Assembly: GCF_014490485.1 (NCBI RefSeq)
Contig: NZ_JACTVA010000034.1
Span: forward strand, 1-59,491
Direction: 5' to 3'
DNA length: 59,491 nt
DNA from: Teichococcus aerophilus
Lineage (GTDB): Bacteria; Pseudomonadota; Alphaproteobacteria; Acetobacterales; Acetobacteraceae
A program made the translations under genes and the position numbers. Below are positions 8,143-17,207 of the stretch, in pieces. The notes beneath the pieces were generated by a model. It was not told where the DNA came from. It did no database searches and saw nothing but the letters and a program-made list of their open reading frames with translations. The stretch's first letter is position 1. The number at the start of each line of letters is the position of its first letter.

Positions 8143-11100
8143 TTAAGGCGGGGTAGCGCTCAGCGGGAAGCTGCGCAGGTCCCGCGTGGCAGTACGGAAC
8201 ACCGCATCCTGGCGATGGTTCCGCTCTGCCGCCAATTCGGGCACGCGGCGGGACACGTATTCGCCCAGGCCCAGCGCACTGACGCGGCCTTCGGCATCCT
8301 TCGGCGCACGCCCACTCAAGCCTTCCCGCAGGGCATAGGCAAAGACGCCGTTGCGGTCGTCGTAACTGTCCAACGCCTCCTGCACCGACGATGCGGCGGC
8401 AAGCAGGAAGCGCCCGGTTTCATTACCCATGGCTGAGAGACTGTCCAACGCCACCTGCCCGGCGTAGCACGTGTCGATCAGCAGAAAGCCATCCCGCGCA
8501 CGGATGCGCGCCAGGGCGGCGATCAACGCGTCGTCATCCAGGGCAGCGCGGCTTGCCTCGGCCATCGAGGCCGGCTGGCCGATATCGGCCGGCAGGAACA
8601 GGAAGCGGCCGGTCTGCTCGACGCGCACACCGTGGCCGGCAATGTAGAAGACGAAAGTATCCTGTGGCCGCACACGGCGCGACGCGGCCTCCAGCGCGCG
8701 GAGGATACCGTCGCGCGTCGCGTCGCCATCCGTCAGCAATGTGGTGTCCACGCCCTCGAACAAGCCGACGCTGCCGGCGCGCAGGGCTTCCACTACTGTT
8801 CGCGCATCCGGCACGGCGAATTGCAGGTCCATGTCCTGCCTGCCGTAGTTGTTGACACCGACTGCCAGCACCACCAGCCGGCCAGCGCCGGAAGGGGCCG
8901 TCGCCTGCCCTTCCCGCCGCAACTCCAGCGCCGGGCCCTCGGCGAATAACGCACGGTCGGCGGCGTAGAGGCGAGTCGAGACATTGTTCGGCCCCGGGTC
9001 CAGCGGCACTTCCGCCTGGATAGGCGCGGCGCCGGCATCGCCGCGACGGTCTGCCCCAGCCTTGGGGGCATCGATGCGGGCCGCGATGCGGCCGTTGACC
9101 AGCACGTCCAGCGGGCCAAGGCCGAGGCCACGATCCTGCGGCAGGACCGAGAAGCGCAGGGCCGTCGCCGTGGCGGGAAGCGTTGCGCCATTCCAGGCGA
9201 GCGCGGGGCAGGAGCCGTCCGGCATCACCGCGCAGACATCGCCGGGATTCGCGACCGGCGTGTGGCCGATCCGCTCGCGCAGCCCGGCGGTGATGCCGGG
9301 GCGCGGCATCTGCCCCGCCACACGTTGCCGGACCGCCGCCGGGGCGTAGAGGGCGCGATAGGCCTGCTGAAAGCTCGCCCATTCCGGCGTGGCGGCACGG
9401 CCTTCATTCAGATGCACGCCGACCAGTTCCTGGCCACCGCCGGAGCCGTGGTCGAACAGTCCCTCCGGCGTCCACATCGCCCAGCGCGTCGTGCCAGGTT
9501 GCAGGAACAGCGCTGCGCGTTCAGCGATCTTCTGGCCATCCAGGCCGTACCAGCGCACCGTGCCGTCCGCATGCGCGGCCACGACCACCGTGCCGTCGGC
9601 GGAAGGCACCAGGCCCCAGGTGGCGCCCGGCCCGGCCAGGGCATCGAGCAGGTTGCCGCGTGCATCGAACAGCCGCAGATGCGTATCAGTCCCCAGCAGG
9701 AAGCTCTCGCCCCCCGGCAACACGGCGGCACTGCGGGCGAATTCCCCGGCGCCCAGTGGCAATGGACGGCCATTCAAACGCGGTTGGGTGGCGTTGCGCC
9801 ACTGCGTCAGGCGGGTCGTGCCAACCGCCTCGTTGGCGGAGAGGAAGCCATCGCCGGCCAGAGGCTTTGTCGTCTGCAACTGGCCCGTTGCCACGTTGAA
9901 GCTGACGGCCGGCATGCCGGGGCGCGGCACAAAGCGCAGCCGCATGCCATCAGGGCTGATGGCGAGCGTATCGGCAGTCGCGCGGAAATTCGCGGTGAGC
10001 GAGCGCGGCGGTTGCGCCAGCGCACCATCCGGCGCCAGCCGGCCCCAGCCCGGATCAGCCGCGGCGAAGGCCAGCCCACCCTGCGGCAAGGGCAGCAGCT
10101 GCGCGATGGAATCACGCGACGCCGCAATGTCGGTCGCGGGCCCAAGGCCGAAATCGGCCCACCGGCGAATCAGGAAGCCGCGTGGCTCCGCGGCATTGTC
10201 CTCCGCAGCTGGGCTGGCCGGCTCGGCCGGCGCGGCGGAAGGCGGGCGGATGCCCCGCGCGCCAGTGGTCTGGGGCGCCGGCGCCGATGCGGCGCGGGTG
10301 GCGGACGCTGCGCCACGCGCATAGCCCGCCGCGTGCAGTTGCACGCCACCCTTGCCATCGCTGGCCCAGGCCACCGCCGGCAGTCCCTCGCCTTGCAGGC
10401 CTTCCGTGTCCGGCACAGCGACGCCGCGCAGGTCCGGCAGTGCCAGGATGTCCACGCGCAACCGGTCTTCGTAGCCGATGGCAACCAGGGTGCTGTCCGG
10501 CGACACCGCCAGACCGAACGGGCGGCCATTCGCCACCGGCACGCGTTCGCCGATCTTGCGTCCGCGCGAATCATAGAGACGGATTTTGCCGTCAGCGGAG
10601 GTGCTGATCAGCCGGCCCTGGGCGTCAAAGGCCACCATGCGGACGGGGCCAGCATAGTTGGCATCGTCGAAGACTGGCCGGCCGGTCCTGGCGTCCCAGA
10701 CGCGGATGCCGGCCCGGCCGCCCAGCGCGGCGGCCAGCCGCGTACCGTCGGCGGAAAGTGCCAGGTGCTGCACCGGTGCCGGTAGCCCGGGCAGGCGCGC
10801 GGCCAGGCGGCGAGCCTGCGTGTCGAAGACATAGATGGAGAAGCTGCCGTCCCAGGCACGGCCGGTGCTGCCGGCGGCAAAAGCCCTGCTGCCATCGGCC
10901 GAAAGCGCGACCGCGTAGAGCTCGCCTTCTTCCGCCGGGCCGATCGGCGGCCGCAGCACGCCGCGCGGCGTGCCGTCCGGCAAGGACCACAGACGCAGCG
11001 TCTTGTCATCGCTGACCGTGGCCAGCAGGCGGCCGGAGGCATCGGTCGCCAGACGCGCAACGGGGGCGGTATGCGCCCCCGTCTCGATCCGCAGGATAGG

Positions 11101-11181
11101 CTGCTGCGGCGGCTCCTGCAGCAACTGGCCGAATGCCGGGCCAGAGACCAGCAGGAGCGCCGCGAGCAGGACCCTGCGCAT
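8143..11181 (-). CDS. Exported WD40-repeat / caspase-family (peptidase C14) protein
   Basis: The 1012-aa product begins with a signal peptide (MRRVLLAALLLVSGPAFGQ), so it is predicted to act in the cell envelope. Residues about 35-620 are beta-propeller WD40-type repeats, with recurring units such as LLATVSDDKTLRLWSLPDG and LISTSADGKIRLYDSRGRK. The C-terminal part, from about 767, is a caspase fold: VVLAVGVNNYG, the catalytic His in FYIAGHGV (about residue 850) and the catalytic Cys in LLIDTCYAGQ (about 904). Both catalytic residues are intact. It lies 11 bp after the glycine-zipper lipoprotein gene and is probably co-transcribed with it. Targets and activation signal are unknown. A protease and a peptide-binding propeller in one exported chain inside a T6SS locus is notable. 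Confidence 0.88.
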   Translation of the reverse strand: MRRVLLAALLLVSGPAFGQLLQEPPQQPILRIETGAHTAPVARLATDASGRLLATVSDDKTLRLWSLPDGTPRGVLRPPIGPAEEGELYAVALSADGSRAFAAGSTGRAWDGSFSIYVFDTQARRLAARLPGLPAPVQHLALSADGTRLAAALGGRAGIRVWDARTGRPVFDDANYAGPVRMVAFDAQGRLISTSADGKIRLYDSRGRKIGERVPVANGRPFGLAVSPDSTLVAIGYEDRLRVDILALPDLRGVAVPDTEGLQGEGLPAVAWASDGKGGVQLHAAGYARGAASATRAASAPAPQTTGARGIRPPSAAPAEPASPAAEDNAAEPRGFLIRRWADFGLGPATDIAASRDSIAQLLPLPQGGLAFAAADPGWGRLAPDGALAQPPRSLTANFRATADTLAISPDGMRLRFVPRPGMPAVSFNVATGQLQTTKPLAGDGFLSANEAVGTTRLTQWRNATQPRLNGRPLPLGAGEFARSAAVLPGGESFLLGTDTHLRLFDARGNLLDALAGPGATWGLVPSADGTVVVAAHADGTVRWYGLDGQKIAERAALFLQPGTTRWAMWTPEGLFDHGSGGGQELVGVHLNEGRAATPEWASFQQAYRALYAPAAVRQRVAGQMPRPGITAGLRERIGHTPVANPGDVCAVMPDGSCPALAWNGATLPATATALRFSVLPQDRGLGLGPLDVLVNGRIAARIDAPKAGADRRGDAGAAPIQAEVPLDPGPNNVSTRLYAADRALFAEGPALELRREGQATAPSGAGRLVVLAVGVNNYGRQDMDLQFAVPDARTVVEALRAGSVGLFEGVDTTLLTDGDATRDGILRALEAASRRVRPQDTFVFYIAGHGVRVEQTGRFLFLPADIGQPASMAEASRAALDDDALIAALARIRARDGFLLIDTCYAGQVALDSLSAMGNETGRFLLAAASSVQEALDSYDDRNGVFAYALREGLSGRAPKDAEGRVSALGLGEYVSRRVPELAAERNHRQDAVFRTATRDLRSFPLSATPP

Positions 11182-11192
11182 GGGGGCTGGGC

Positions 11193-12185
11193 TCAGCCCG
11201 CCGCCAGCTCGAAGCCGCTGGCCGCCGCCGTCTGCGCCTGCGTCACGCTCTCCGCGAAGTTGTCGCGGCGGGCGATGTTGCTGGCGGCCAGGGAGCGGGC
11301 GTCACCGGACACGCCGGTCGGCGTCACGCGGGGCGTGCCCAGCGAGCGGCGGCTGGCGAAGGAATCGGTGGTCACGTAGCCGCGCTGGCCGTTGGTGGTC
11401 TCCACCAGGGCGAAGTTGCCGCTGGCCGGACGTGCCTGCACCGACTGGCGCGCGGCAACGGTGCCGATCTCCGGCGAAGCCGCGTCCGGACGCAGGCGGA
11501 TGGATGTGGGGCGGCTGACCTGCACGCTGCGCAGCGGCACTTCGCGCGCGGCGAGCGCGGCCTTGGTGGTGCCGGGGGAGATGGTTTCCACGGCAGTATC
11601 GAACTCGGCGCCGCGCTTGTTGACATTCTGGCTGATGGTCTGCGCCAGCGCGATCTCGCGCTGCGTCCGCTCCCGCAGCTGCGCCATCTGCGCCTGGCCG
11701 GAAGCGCGGTCCAGGCTGCCATTGGCGACCGAGGCGCGGATCTGCTGCGCCTGGCTGAAGCGGCAATCCATCAACTGATCGAAGGCCAGCTGGGTGCGGT
11801 CCAGCTCGGCGTTCTCACGCTCCAGGTCGGAGGCGATGGAGGCGCGCAGGCTGGCCTGGTCCTGGTTGCGCTGCTGCTGCGCGTAGAGATAGCCGCCGGC
11901 CGCGCCGGCCGCGGCACCGGCAGCGGCGCCGATGGCCGCGCCACGCCAGTTCTGCCCGATGGCTCCACCCAGCAGTGCACCGCCGACGGCGCCCAGAGCC
12001 GCGCCCTTCAGGATGTCCTCGCCAAAGAAATTGCCGGTGCTGTCCAGCGCGACGAGCTGCGTGCGGCAGGAATCCGTCCCGTCATCCGAGCCAATGCGCC
12101 CATCCCGCGTCAGCGGCGTGGCGCAGCCGGCGAGCAGGCTGAGGGAGGTGAACACTGCAACCGCGCGCCGTGCTTGAACTGGCAT
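11193..12185 (-). CDS. Glycine-zipper and SH3-domain lipoprotein
   Basis: The 330-aa protein has a lipoprotein signal with a clear lipobox (SLLAGC, Cys about residue 21). It should be anchored to a membrane on the periplasmic side. Residues about 58-100 form a glycine-zipper segment (LKGAALGAVGGALLGGAIG, AAIGAAAGAAAGAAGGYLY) able to insert into or oligomerise in membranes. A coiled-coil stretch follows, about 105-200 (RNQDQASLRASIASDLEREN). An SH3b-like domain sits at about 220-275 (TSIRLRPDAASPEIGTVAA, GNFALVETTNGQRGYVTT). The caspase-family gene starts 11 bp downstream. The pair looks like a membrane anchor or sensor coupled to an exported protease; this is inferred from the fused neighbourhood, not from a known system. 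Confidence 0.82.
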   Translation of the reverse strand: MPVQARRAVAVFTSLSLLAGCATPLTRDGRIGSDDGTDSCRTQLVALDSTGNFFGEDILKGAALGAVGGALLGGAIGQNWRGAAIGAAAGAAAGAAGGYLYAQQQRNQDQASLRASIASDLERENAELDRTQLAFDQLMDCRFSQAQQIRASVANGSLDRASGQAQMAQLRERTQREIALAQTISQNVNKRGAEFDTAVETISPGTTKAALAAREVPLRSVQVSRPTSIRLRPDAASPEIGTVAARQSVQARPASGNFALVETTNGQRGYVTTDSFASRRSLGTPRVTPTGVSGDARSLAASNIARRDNFAESVTQAQTAAASGFELAAG

Positions 12186-12269
12186 GAACTGGCATTCCTT
12201 TTTCTGGCGGCCGGAAGGTAAATGCCACGCGGGACCGTTGCCAAGATGGCAGAGGCTACGCCTGTATAG

Positions 12270-12275
12270 ATTATA
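12270..12275 (-). promoter_or_regulatory. Possible -10 element of the lipoprotein-caspase operon
   Basis: Read on the minus strand, TATAAT occurs about 85 bp upstream of the lipoprotein start in an unusually AT-rich patch of this GC-rich DNA. A convincing -35 at 16-18 bp spacing is not visible (TTGCGA is only 7 bp away). Confidence 0.3.
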
Positions 12276-12305
12276 GCGACACTCGCAACGATGTGACGGG
12301 CGATT

Positions 12306-12638
12306 TTACAGTCCGCCGCCAGAACGGCGGTAAGCGATGGCTGGCAAGCAGGCCGGTGACCGCCCTGCCGGGACGATTTCTATTTCCGTTTCCACATCAA
12401 AATCTTCCGGCAGATAGGCCATGACTTCGCTTTCCACGGCCTGGATGGCGTCGATGTCATCCTCGCTCGGCTGCGCGTCGAAATGCGCCTTGAGCCGCGC
12501 CTGCCGCGTACCGGGCAGCACTGCGCAGGAATAGGCCACCAGCGCAGCCGGGGCGTCCTCCAGCGCATGCTCGGCCGACCAGCGGACCTGTTCCTGCCAT
12601 GTGCGCCAGGCCTCGGCGTCTTCATGCGGTTGGTTCAT
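12306..12638 (-). CDS. Candidate immunity protein for the PAAR toxin
   Basis: This small, strongly acidic protein (110 aa from the ATG at 12638) contains PSEDDIDAIQAVESEVMAYL and EDFDVETEIEI. The start overlaps the toxin stop as ATGA, so the two proteins are translationally coupled; an ATG three codons earlier is an alternative. There is no signal peptide, membrane helix or catalytic motif. A small acidic gene directly after a C-terminal toxin domain is the usual layout of a cytoplasmic antidote. The negative charge fits binding to a basic nuclease-like domain. Its family is not recognised. The immunity role is inference from position and composition. Confidence 0.72.
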   Translation of the reverse strand: MNQPHEDAEAWRTWQEQVRWSAEHALEDAPAALVAYSCAVLPGTRQARLKAHFDAQPSEDDIDAIQAVESEVMAYLPEDFDVETEIEIVPAGRSPACLPAIAYRRSGGGL

Positions 12639-13798
12639 TCCACCCATCCATCGGGACGTGCGGGCACGACATGCGCCCCGTCCTTGCCATAGTGAATCAT
12701 GCCACGCGTCGTGGGCGCGGAGCGGCCATCCTGGTGTCGGAAGACGCCGATCACCTCACCACCCGTGTCGAAGCGTTCCTTCGAGCCGGGCTGGCCGACC
12801 GGGATCTTGCCGACGGGCTGGCCCTGCCCGGCATGGGTATTCAGCAGCACCTGCGGGTCTGCCGTGATGGTGCCGCGGTTGGGGTCGGTCTGCTGCCCGG
12901 GGATGTGGCGGCCCTGCTTCGGGCTGACGGTCACGGGCGGCTTTGGGGCCGGCGGCGGCACTGGTGGCGGTGCTGTCGTGGCCGGGGGTTCCGGCGTGGT
13001 GGGCCGTGCCGGCGTCCTGGCCCTGCCGGCCGCGCCTGCACCCAACATGCCGCCCGCCAAGCCCCCCAGCGTGCCACCGGCCACGGTGCCGATCCGCTCG
13101 CCCAGCTCCGGGGCGCCATACTGGGCACCGATGGCGCCACCAATCTCACCGCCTGCCGCACCCAGCAGCGTGCCACCCGCCAGGCTGCCACCCAGCCCAC
13201 CCAAGGCCGGCCCCCACCCCACTGCCAGGGCGGTGCCGCCGGTCGCGATGATGGTGCCACCGATCATCACGCCCAGCAGCGTGTTGCGCAGCCACGCAGG
13301 CACTTCATCCTCGATGGAAAGGCCCGGAACGGTGGTGGACGCGCCACCGATGATGACACTGGAGCAGCCGGAGGCGATGGCGGCGCCGCAAAGCATCTTG
13401 TCCTGCTTGCGGGCGGCCATGAAGCCGTTGACCAGCACGGTCGGGCTGCCCTGGGCGATGACCGGCACGCCATGTACCCCCGTTGGGCCGGCGCAGGGGG
13501 ACATGTCCGCCAGGGCGCGTGCCTGCGGCAGGCCACCGGTGATGACGTTGAGCGAGCCTTTGATGATGGCGCCGCTGGGCGGGCCTGGAATCAGCTCGCC
13601 GATCAAGGCACCGGCAAGACCGCCGCCCGCGCCCGCGGCGGCGATACCGGCGCCGATGGCCACCGCCGCGACACCGCCTGTGCCGACGATGGCCACCACC
13701 GCCCCCGCCAGCACCACCCCCGCGACCACGCCCATCAACAGCCCGGACATGGCGCTGGTGTGGTTGATCTGGTCGGTCAGGCGCGCGGCCTCGGGCAT
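12635..13798 (-). CDS. T6SS effector: prePAAR, membrane segments, PAAR, C-terminal polymorphic toxin (Ntox50-like)
   Basis: The 387-aa protein starts with the prePAAR motif AARLTDQINHT (residues 4-14), followed by a hydrophobic hairpin (LLMGVVAGVVLAGAVVAIVG, about 20-39). A PAAR-like domain covers about 65-165 (GSLNVITGGLPQARALADM, QGSPTVLVNGFMAARKQD). A second Gly-rich hydrophobic region lies at about 170-255, and a Pro-rich linker at about 262-290. The last ~95 residues form a separate domain with KQGRHIPGQ near its start and IHYGKDGAHVVPARP near its end. These features match my recollection of polymorphic toxin type 50, a predicted RNase. The neighbours agree: an Eag chaperone 15 bp upstream and a coupled small acidic gene downstream. 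The PAAR part tips the VgrG spike, and the toxin would act in the recipient cytoplasm. Confidence 0.88.
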   Translation of the reverse strand: MPEAARLTDQINHTSAMSGLLMGVVAGVVLAGAVVAIVGTGGVAAVAIGAGIAAAGAGGGLAGALIGELIPGPPSGAIIKGSLNVITGGLPQARALADMSPCAGPTGVHGVPVIAQGSPTVLVNGFMAARKQDKMLCGAAIASGCSSVIIGGASTTVPGLSIEDEVPAWLRNTLLGVMIGGTIIATGGTALAVGWGPALGGLGGSLAGGTLLGAAGGEIGGAIGAQYGAPELGERIGTVAGGTLGGLAGGMLGAGAAGRARTPARPTTPEPPATTAPPPVPPPAPKPPVTVSPKQGRHIPGQQTDPNRGTITADPQVLLNTHAGQGQPVGKIPVGQPGSKERFDTGGEVIGVFRHQDGRSAPTTRGMIHYGKDGAHVVPARPDGWVE

Positions 13799-13813
13799 CG
13801 GCGCTGCGGGCTG

Positions 13814-14248
13814 CTAGGCGATGGGAAAGCGCAGGCTGGCGAACATCTTGTCGAACACCGCCTCGACCTTCGGGTAGTCGCCGCGCAGGGCGGAGGCGAC
13901 GGCCGAGAATACCCGGCCATCCGGCATCAGCAGGATCAGCTGCCGCTGTTGCAGCACACCCTCGGCGCCTGCCCAGGTGAACAGCATGTCGAGGCCCGTG
14001 TGCTGCTGCACAGCCGTCTCGGCCCGGCGCAGCAATTGGAAATCGGGCAGCCGCCGCGCCAGCTCGACCAGCGTGCGGTCGGCATACTCGGTCACGGTGC
14101 GGGCTTCCCCGGCGGAATCACGGGTGATGACGAAGTTGGGGAGGACCTTGAACTCACCGCCGACCGGCGCCGCGAAGGCCGTCATGCTGCGGTCCGTCCA
14201 GTCGGACGGATAGGCCAGCTGCAGATCGCTGCTTACATGCACCGGCAC
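13814..14248 (-). CDS. Eag-type T6SS effector chaperone (DUF1795 / DcrB-like)
   Basis: Eag chaperones bind prePAAR and N-terminal membrane helices of PAAR effectors and shield them until loading on VgrG. The 144-aa protein has the DUF1795 layout: LAYPSDWTDRSMTAFAAP near 11-28, FVITRDS near 39-45, a central helix with the YADRTLVELARRLPDFQLL stretch, a GLDMLFTWAGAEGVLQQRQLI sheet region, and a closing helix (VEAVFDKMFASLRF). There is no signal peptide. The start is a GTG at 14248 with GGGAG about 9 bases upstream. It lies 15 bp before the effector gene, which carries exactly the features that need an Eag partner. Confidence 0.88.
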   Translation of the reverse strand: MPVHVSSDLQLAYPSDWTDRSMTAFAAPVGGEFKVLPNFVITRDSAGEARTVTEYADRTLVELARRLPDFQLLRRAETAVQQHTGLDMLFTWAGAEGVLQQRQLILLMPDGRVFSAVASALRGDYPKVEAVFDKMFASLRFPIA

Positions 14249-14372
14249 CGTGTCGCTCCCTCACCACCCCCGCGCTTCTATGCCGGGGCGGGGACGGCGC
14301 CGAGAGGCCAACCGATCAGCTTACGGTGATCGAGCTGCTCCGAAGCCCGGATCAGCTACGCTGCGCGGAAGC

Positions 14373-15032
14373 TCAGGCCGCGCTGCGGCGGGGCCCACGA
14401 CGGCGCCCGCCAAGGGGCGAGGACGGGGCGACACCGGGCAACAGCGCCAGTTGCAGCGCTGCGGGCTGCGGCAGGGAGCGGGGCTTGGGGGCAGGCGCGA
14501 CCACGGGCACGGGCGACGGCATGGGCACCGGCCAGAAGCATTCCGTGCGGCCTTCCTCCCCCCGCAGGGCCAGAAACACCACACGCTCGACCCCGCCGCG
14601 ATCCTTGGTCTCCAGCGCCAGGCGGAACATCAGCCCGCCGGTCTCGGCCTCTCCGCCAAAGGCCATGGCGATCTGGGTCGCCTCGTCTTCCTGCAGGCGC
14701 AGCGTGCGCTTGTTGGGCTCGTCCGCATCACCACGGAAGAAGCGAACCGGCACGCCGTCGATCAGGAAGACGAAATGGTGGGTCGCGTCCAGCACCTTCA
14801 GCCAGGGGTAGCGGCCGGCCTCGGCGGCGGCTTTCACCTGATGGCGGCTGAAGGAATAAGCGCGGCAGCCGACGGACCAGGGGTCATCACCCGCTTCGTA
14901 ATCCGCCATCTCGAGCGCCCTTTCCCGTCCCCGAACCAGGAGGCGGGCGGATGCCACCAGCCTCTCCTCCGTGAGGGCAGGATGCAAATCCCAGGGGTAG
15001 CTGCCTCGGCTCGACCCGCGCGCTTCGCTCAT
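14373..15032 (-). CDS. Hypothetical protein, 219 aa
   Basis: No family is recognised. The N-terminal part (about 1-60) is charged and helical (LTEERLVASARLLVRGRERAL). The middle has a mixed alpha/beta pattern with HHFVFLIDGVPVRFFRGDAD and RTLRLQEDEATQIAMAFGG. Residues about 125-170 contain GLMFRLALETKDRGGVERVV and FLALRGEEG. The last ~50 residues are a basic, Pro-rich tail. There is no signal peptide or membrane helix. It lies 124 bp beyond the Eag gene on the same strand and 43 bp from the DUF779 gene on the other side, so it may belong to neither unit. Confidence 0.65.
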   Translation of the reverse strand: MSEARGSSRGSYPWDLHPALTEERLVASARLLVRGRERALEMADYEAGDDPWSVGCRAYSFSRHQVKAAAEAGRYPWLKVLDATHHFVFLIDGVPVRFFRGDADEPNKRTLRLQEDEATQIAMAFGGEAETGGLMFRLALETKDRGGVERVVFLALRGEEGRTECFWPVPMPSPVPVVAPAPKPRSLPQPAALQLALLPGVAPSSPLGGRRRGPRRSAA

Positions 15033-15076
15033 ACCAGTACATATAGGAAACCTTCCAGCGACGGGAAAGTGATTTC

Positions 15077-15433
15077 CTAGCTCTCCAGCGACATCATCTC
15101 ACCCGGGGTGAAAGTCCGAGAGCGGGTCAGGAACCGACGCTCCCGCCCATTGTCCAGCGAGAACATGCCGCCGCGCCCTGGCACGACGTCGATGACCAAC
15201 TGGGTGTGGCGCCACAACGCGAACTGCGCACCGCCGATATAGACCGGGGCGCCACCGATCTCGCCCAGCTTCACATCATGGTCACCCAGCAGGAAATCAC
15301 CCTGCGGGTAACACATGGGGGAAGAACCGTCGCAACAGCCGCCTGACTGGTGGAACAGCACCGGGCCGTGATCGGCCTGGATGTCCGCCAGCAGGGCCAG
15401 GGCAGCGGGGGTGGCGGCGACACGCTCGGTCAT
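15077..15433 (-). CDS. DUF779 protein paired with aldehyde dehydrogenase
   Basis: The 118-aa product matches DUF779, a family found next to alcohol- or aldehyde-oxidation genes. The typical Cys-rich motif FHQSGGCCDGSSPMCYP lies near residues 27-43, followed by DFLLGDHDVKLGEIGG and the VIDVVPGRGGMFSLDN block. The clustered cysteines suggest metal binding or redox sensitivity, but the biochemical function is not established. It follows the aldehyde dehydrogenase gene by 51 bp on the same strand, and this conserved pairing supports both calls. Confidence 0.88.
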   Translation of the reverse strand: MTERVAATPAALALLADIQADHGPVLFHQSGGCCDGSSPMCYPQGDFLLGDHDVKLGEIGGAPVYIGGAQFALWRHTQLVIDVVPGRGGMFSLDNGRERRFLTRSRTFTPGEMMSLES

Positions 15434-15484
15434 GGCCCGTCTCCAATCAGGGGCGATGAGCGCCGCAAGGCGCCCACCGTCGGG

Positions 15485-17002
15485 TCAGAAGAAGCCGAAC
15501 TTCTTCGGGCTGTAGCTGACCAGCAGGTTCTTGGTCTGCTGGTAGTGGTTCAGCATCATGCTGTGGTTCTCACGCCCGATGCCGGACTGCTTGTAGCCGC
15601 CGAACGCGGCGTGGGCCGGGTAGGCATGATAGCAGTTGGTCCAGACCCGCCCGGCCTGGATGGCGCGGCCGAAGCGGTAGGCGCGGTTGCCGTCCCGCGT
15701 CCATACCCCGGCGCCGAGGCCGTAGAGGGTATCGTTCGCGACGTGTAGCGCCTCCGCATCGTCCTTGAAGGTTGCGACGGAGACGACGGGGCCGAAGATC
15801 TCTTCCTGGAAAATCCGCATGCGGTTGTGTCCCTTGAAGACCGTGGGCTTGACGTAATAGCCGCCAGCCAGCGCGCCCTCCATCTCGTTGCGGCCGCCGC
15901 CGGCAAGCACCTCGGCGCCTTCCTGGCGGCCGATATCGATATAGCTGAGGATCTTCTCCAGCTGCTCGCTGGAGGCCTGGGCACCGACCATGGTCGCCAT
16001 GTCCAGCGGGTTGCCCTGGACGATGGCCTCCACCCGCTTGAGCGCCTTCTCCATGAAGCGGTCGTAGATCGATTCATGGACCAGCGCGCGGGAGGGGCAG
16101 GTACAGACCTCGCCCTGGTTCAGCGCGAACATCACGAAGCCTTCGATCGCCTTGTCGAGGAAGTCGTCATCCTCCGCCGCCACGTCGGCGAAGAAGATAT
16201 TGGGCGACTTGCCTCCGAGCTCGAGCGTGACAGGGATCAGGTTCTGGCTGGCATACTGCATGATCAGCCGGCCGGTCGTCGTCTCACCGGTGAAGGCGAT
16301 CTTGGCGATGCGGTTGCTGGAGGCCAGCGGCTTGCCCGCTTCCAGCCCGAAGCCGTTGACGATGTTCAGCACGCCCGGCGGCAGGATGTCCGCGATCAAC
16401 TCGGCGAATAGCAGGATGGAGGCCGGGGTCTGTTCCGCCGGCTTCAGCACGACGCAGTTGCCGGCCGCCAAAGCGGGCGCCAGCTTCCAGCACGCCATCA
16501 GCAGCGGAAAGTTCCAGGGGATAATCTGGCCCACCACGCCCAGCGGCTCATGGAAATGATATGCCACTGTGTCGTGGTCAATCTCCGAGATCCCGCCTTC
16601 CTGCGCCCGGATACAGCCCGCGAAGTAGCGGAAGTGGTCAATGGCCAGCGGCAGGTCGGCCGCCGTACTCTCGCGGATTGGCTTTCCATTATCCCATGTC
16701 TCCGCAGCCGCCAGCAGCGGCAGGTTGTCTTCCATCTTCTGCGCGATGCGCAGCAGGACCTGGGCACGGTCTCCCGCGCTGGTGCGGCCCCAGGCCTCCT
16801 TCGCGGCATGGGCGGCATCCAGCGCCTTCTCCACATCCGCGGCCTCGGACCGGGCGATCTCGCACAGCACACGGCCATCGACCGGCGAGGTATTCTGGAA
16901 GTAGCGGCCGGAGACCGGCTCTGCCCAGGCGCCGTTGATGAAGTTGCCGTAGCGCGCCTCGAAAGGCGGTTGTGCGGTGCGGTCGAATTCCACCTTGGTC
17001 AT
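15485..17002 (-). CDS. NAD(P)-dependent aldehyde dehydrogenase
   Basis: This 505-aa protein of the ALDH superfamily oxidises aldehydes to acids. It shows the cofactor/active-site signature [12 protein letters not shown] with its general-base Glu near residue 261. The catalytic Cys block [14 protein letters not shown] lies near 297-310, where the first of the two cysteines is at the usual position. The C-terminal [14 protein letters not shown] and [20 protein letters not shown] blocks are present. Length and the DUF779 neighbour point to the acetaldehyde/medium-chain ALDH group (ExaC/AldB-like), used in alcohol catabolism. The exact substrate cannot be read from sequence. Confidence 0.93.
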   Translation of the reverse strand: MTKVEFDRTAQPPFEARYGNFINGAWAEPVSGRYFQNTSPVDGRVLCEIARSEAADVEKALDAAHAAKEAWGRTSAGDRAQVLLRIAQKMEDNLPLLAAAETWDNGKPIRESTAADLPLAIDHFRYFAGCIRAQEGGISEIDHDTVAYHFHEPLGVVGQIIPWNFPLLMACWKLAPALAAGNCVVLKPAEQTPASILLFAELIADILPPGVLNIVNGFGLEAGKPLASSNRIAKIAFTGETTTGRLIMQYASQNLIPVTLELGGKSPNIFFADVAAEDDDFLDKAIEGFVMFALNQGEVCTCPSRALVHESIYDRFMEKALKRVEAIVQGNPLDMATMVGAQASSEQLEKILSYIDIGRQEGAEVLAGGGRNEMEGALAGGYYVKPTVFKGHNRMRIFQEEIFGPVVSVATFKDDAEALHVANDTLYGLGAGVWTRDGNRAYRFGRAIQAGRVWTNCYHAYPAHAAFGGYKQSGIGRENHSMMLNHYQQTKNLLVSYSPKKFGFF

Positions 17003-17207
17003 CGTGTTCCTCCGGTCTCGCGCTCGTGCGGCGCCTTGTTCTGGAAGATTTCGCCTTCACGGCCAGCGATGTAAGGGGTGGCGACGCCTTGGCCCCCGGG
17101 ACCTGTCGCAGTTCTGCGCCAGGTGACGCCGACAAGAATGCGCGAGGCAGGCTTGCCCGCATGCCGGCTGGCAGCAAAGACGCTGCACCATTCCCTGGAG
17201 CTGCCCG

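Noticed and set aside
12241-12305. Strong sigma-70 promoter before the lipoprotein gene
   Set aside because: A TATAAT is present, but no -35 at workable spacing; kept only as a low-confidence -10.
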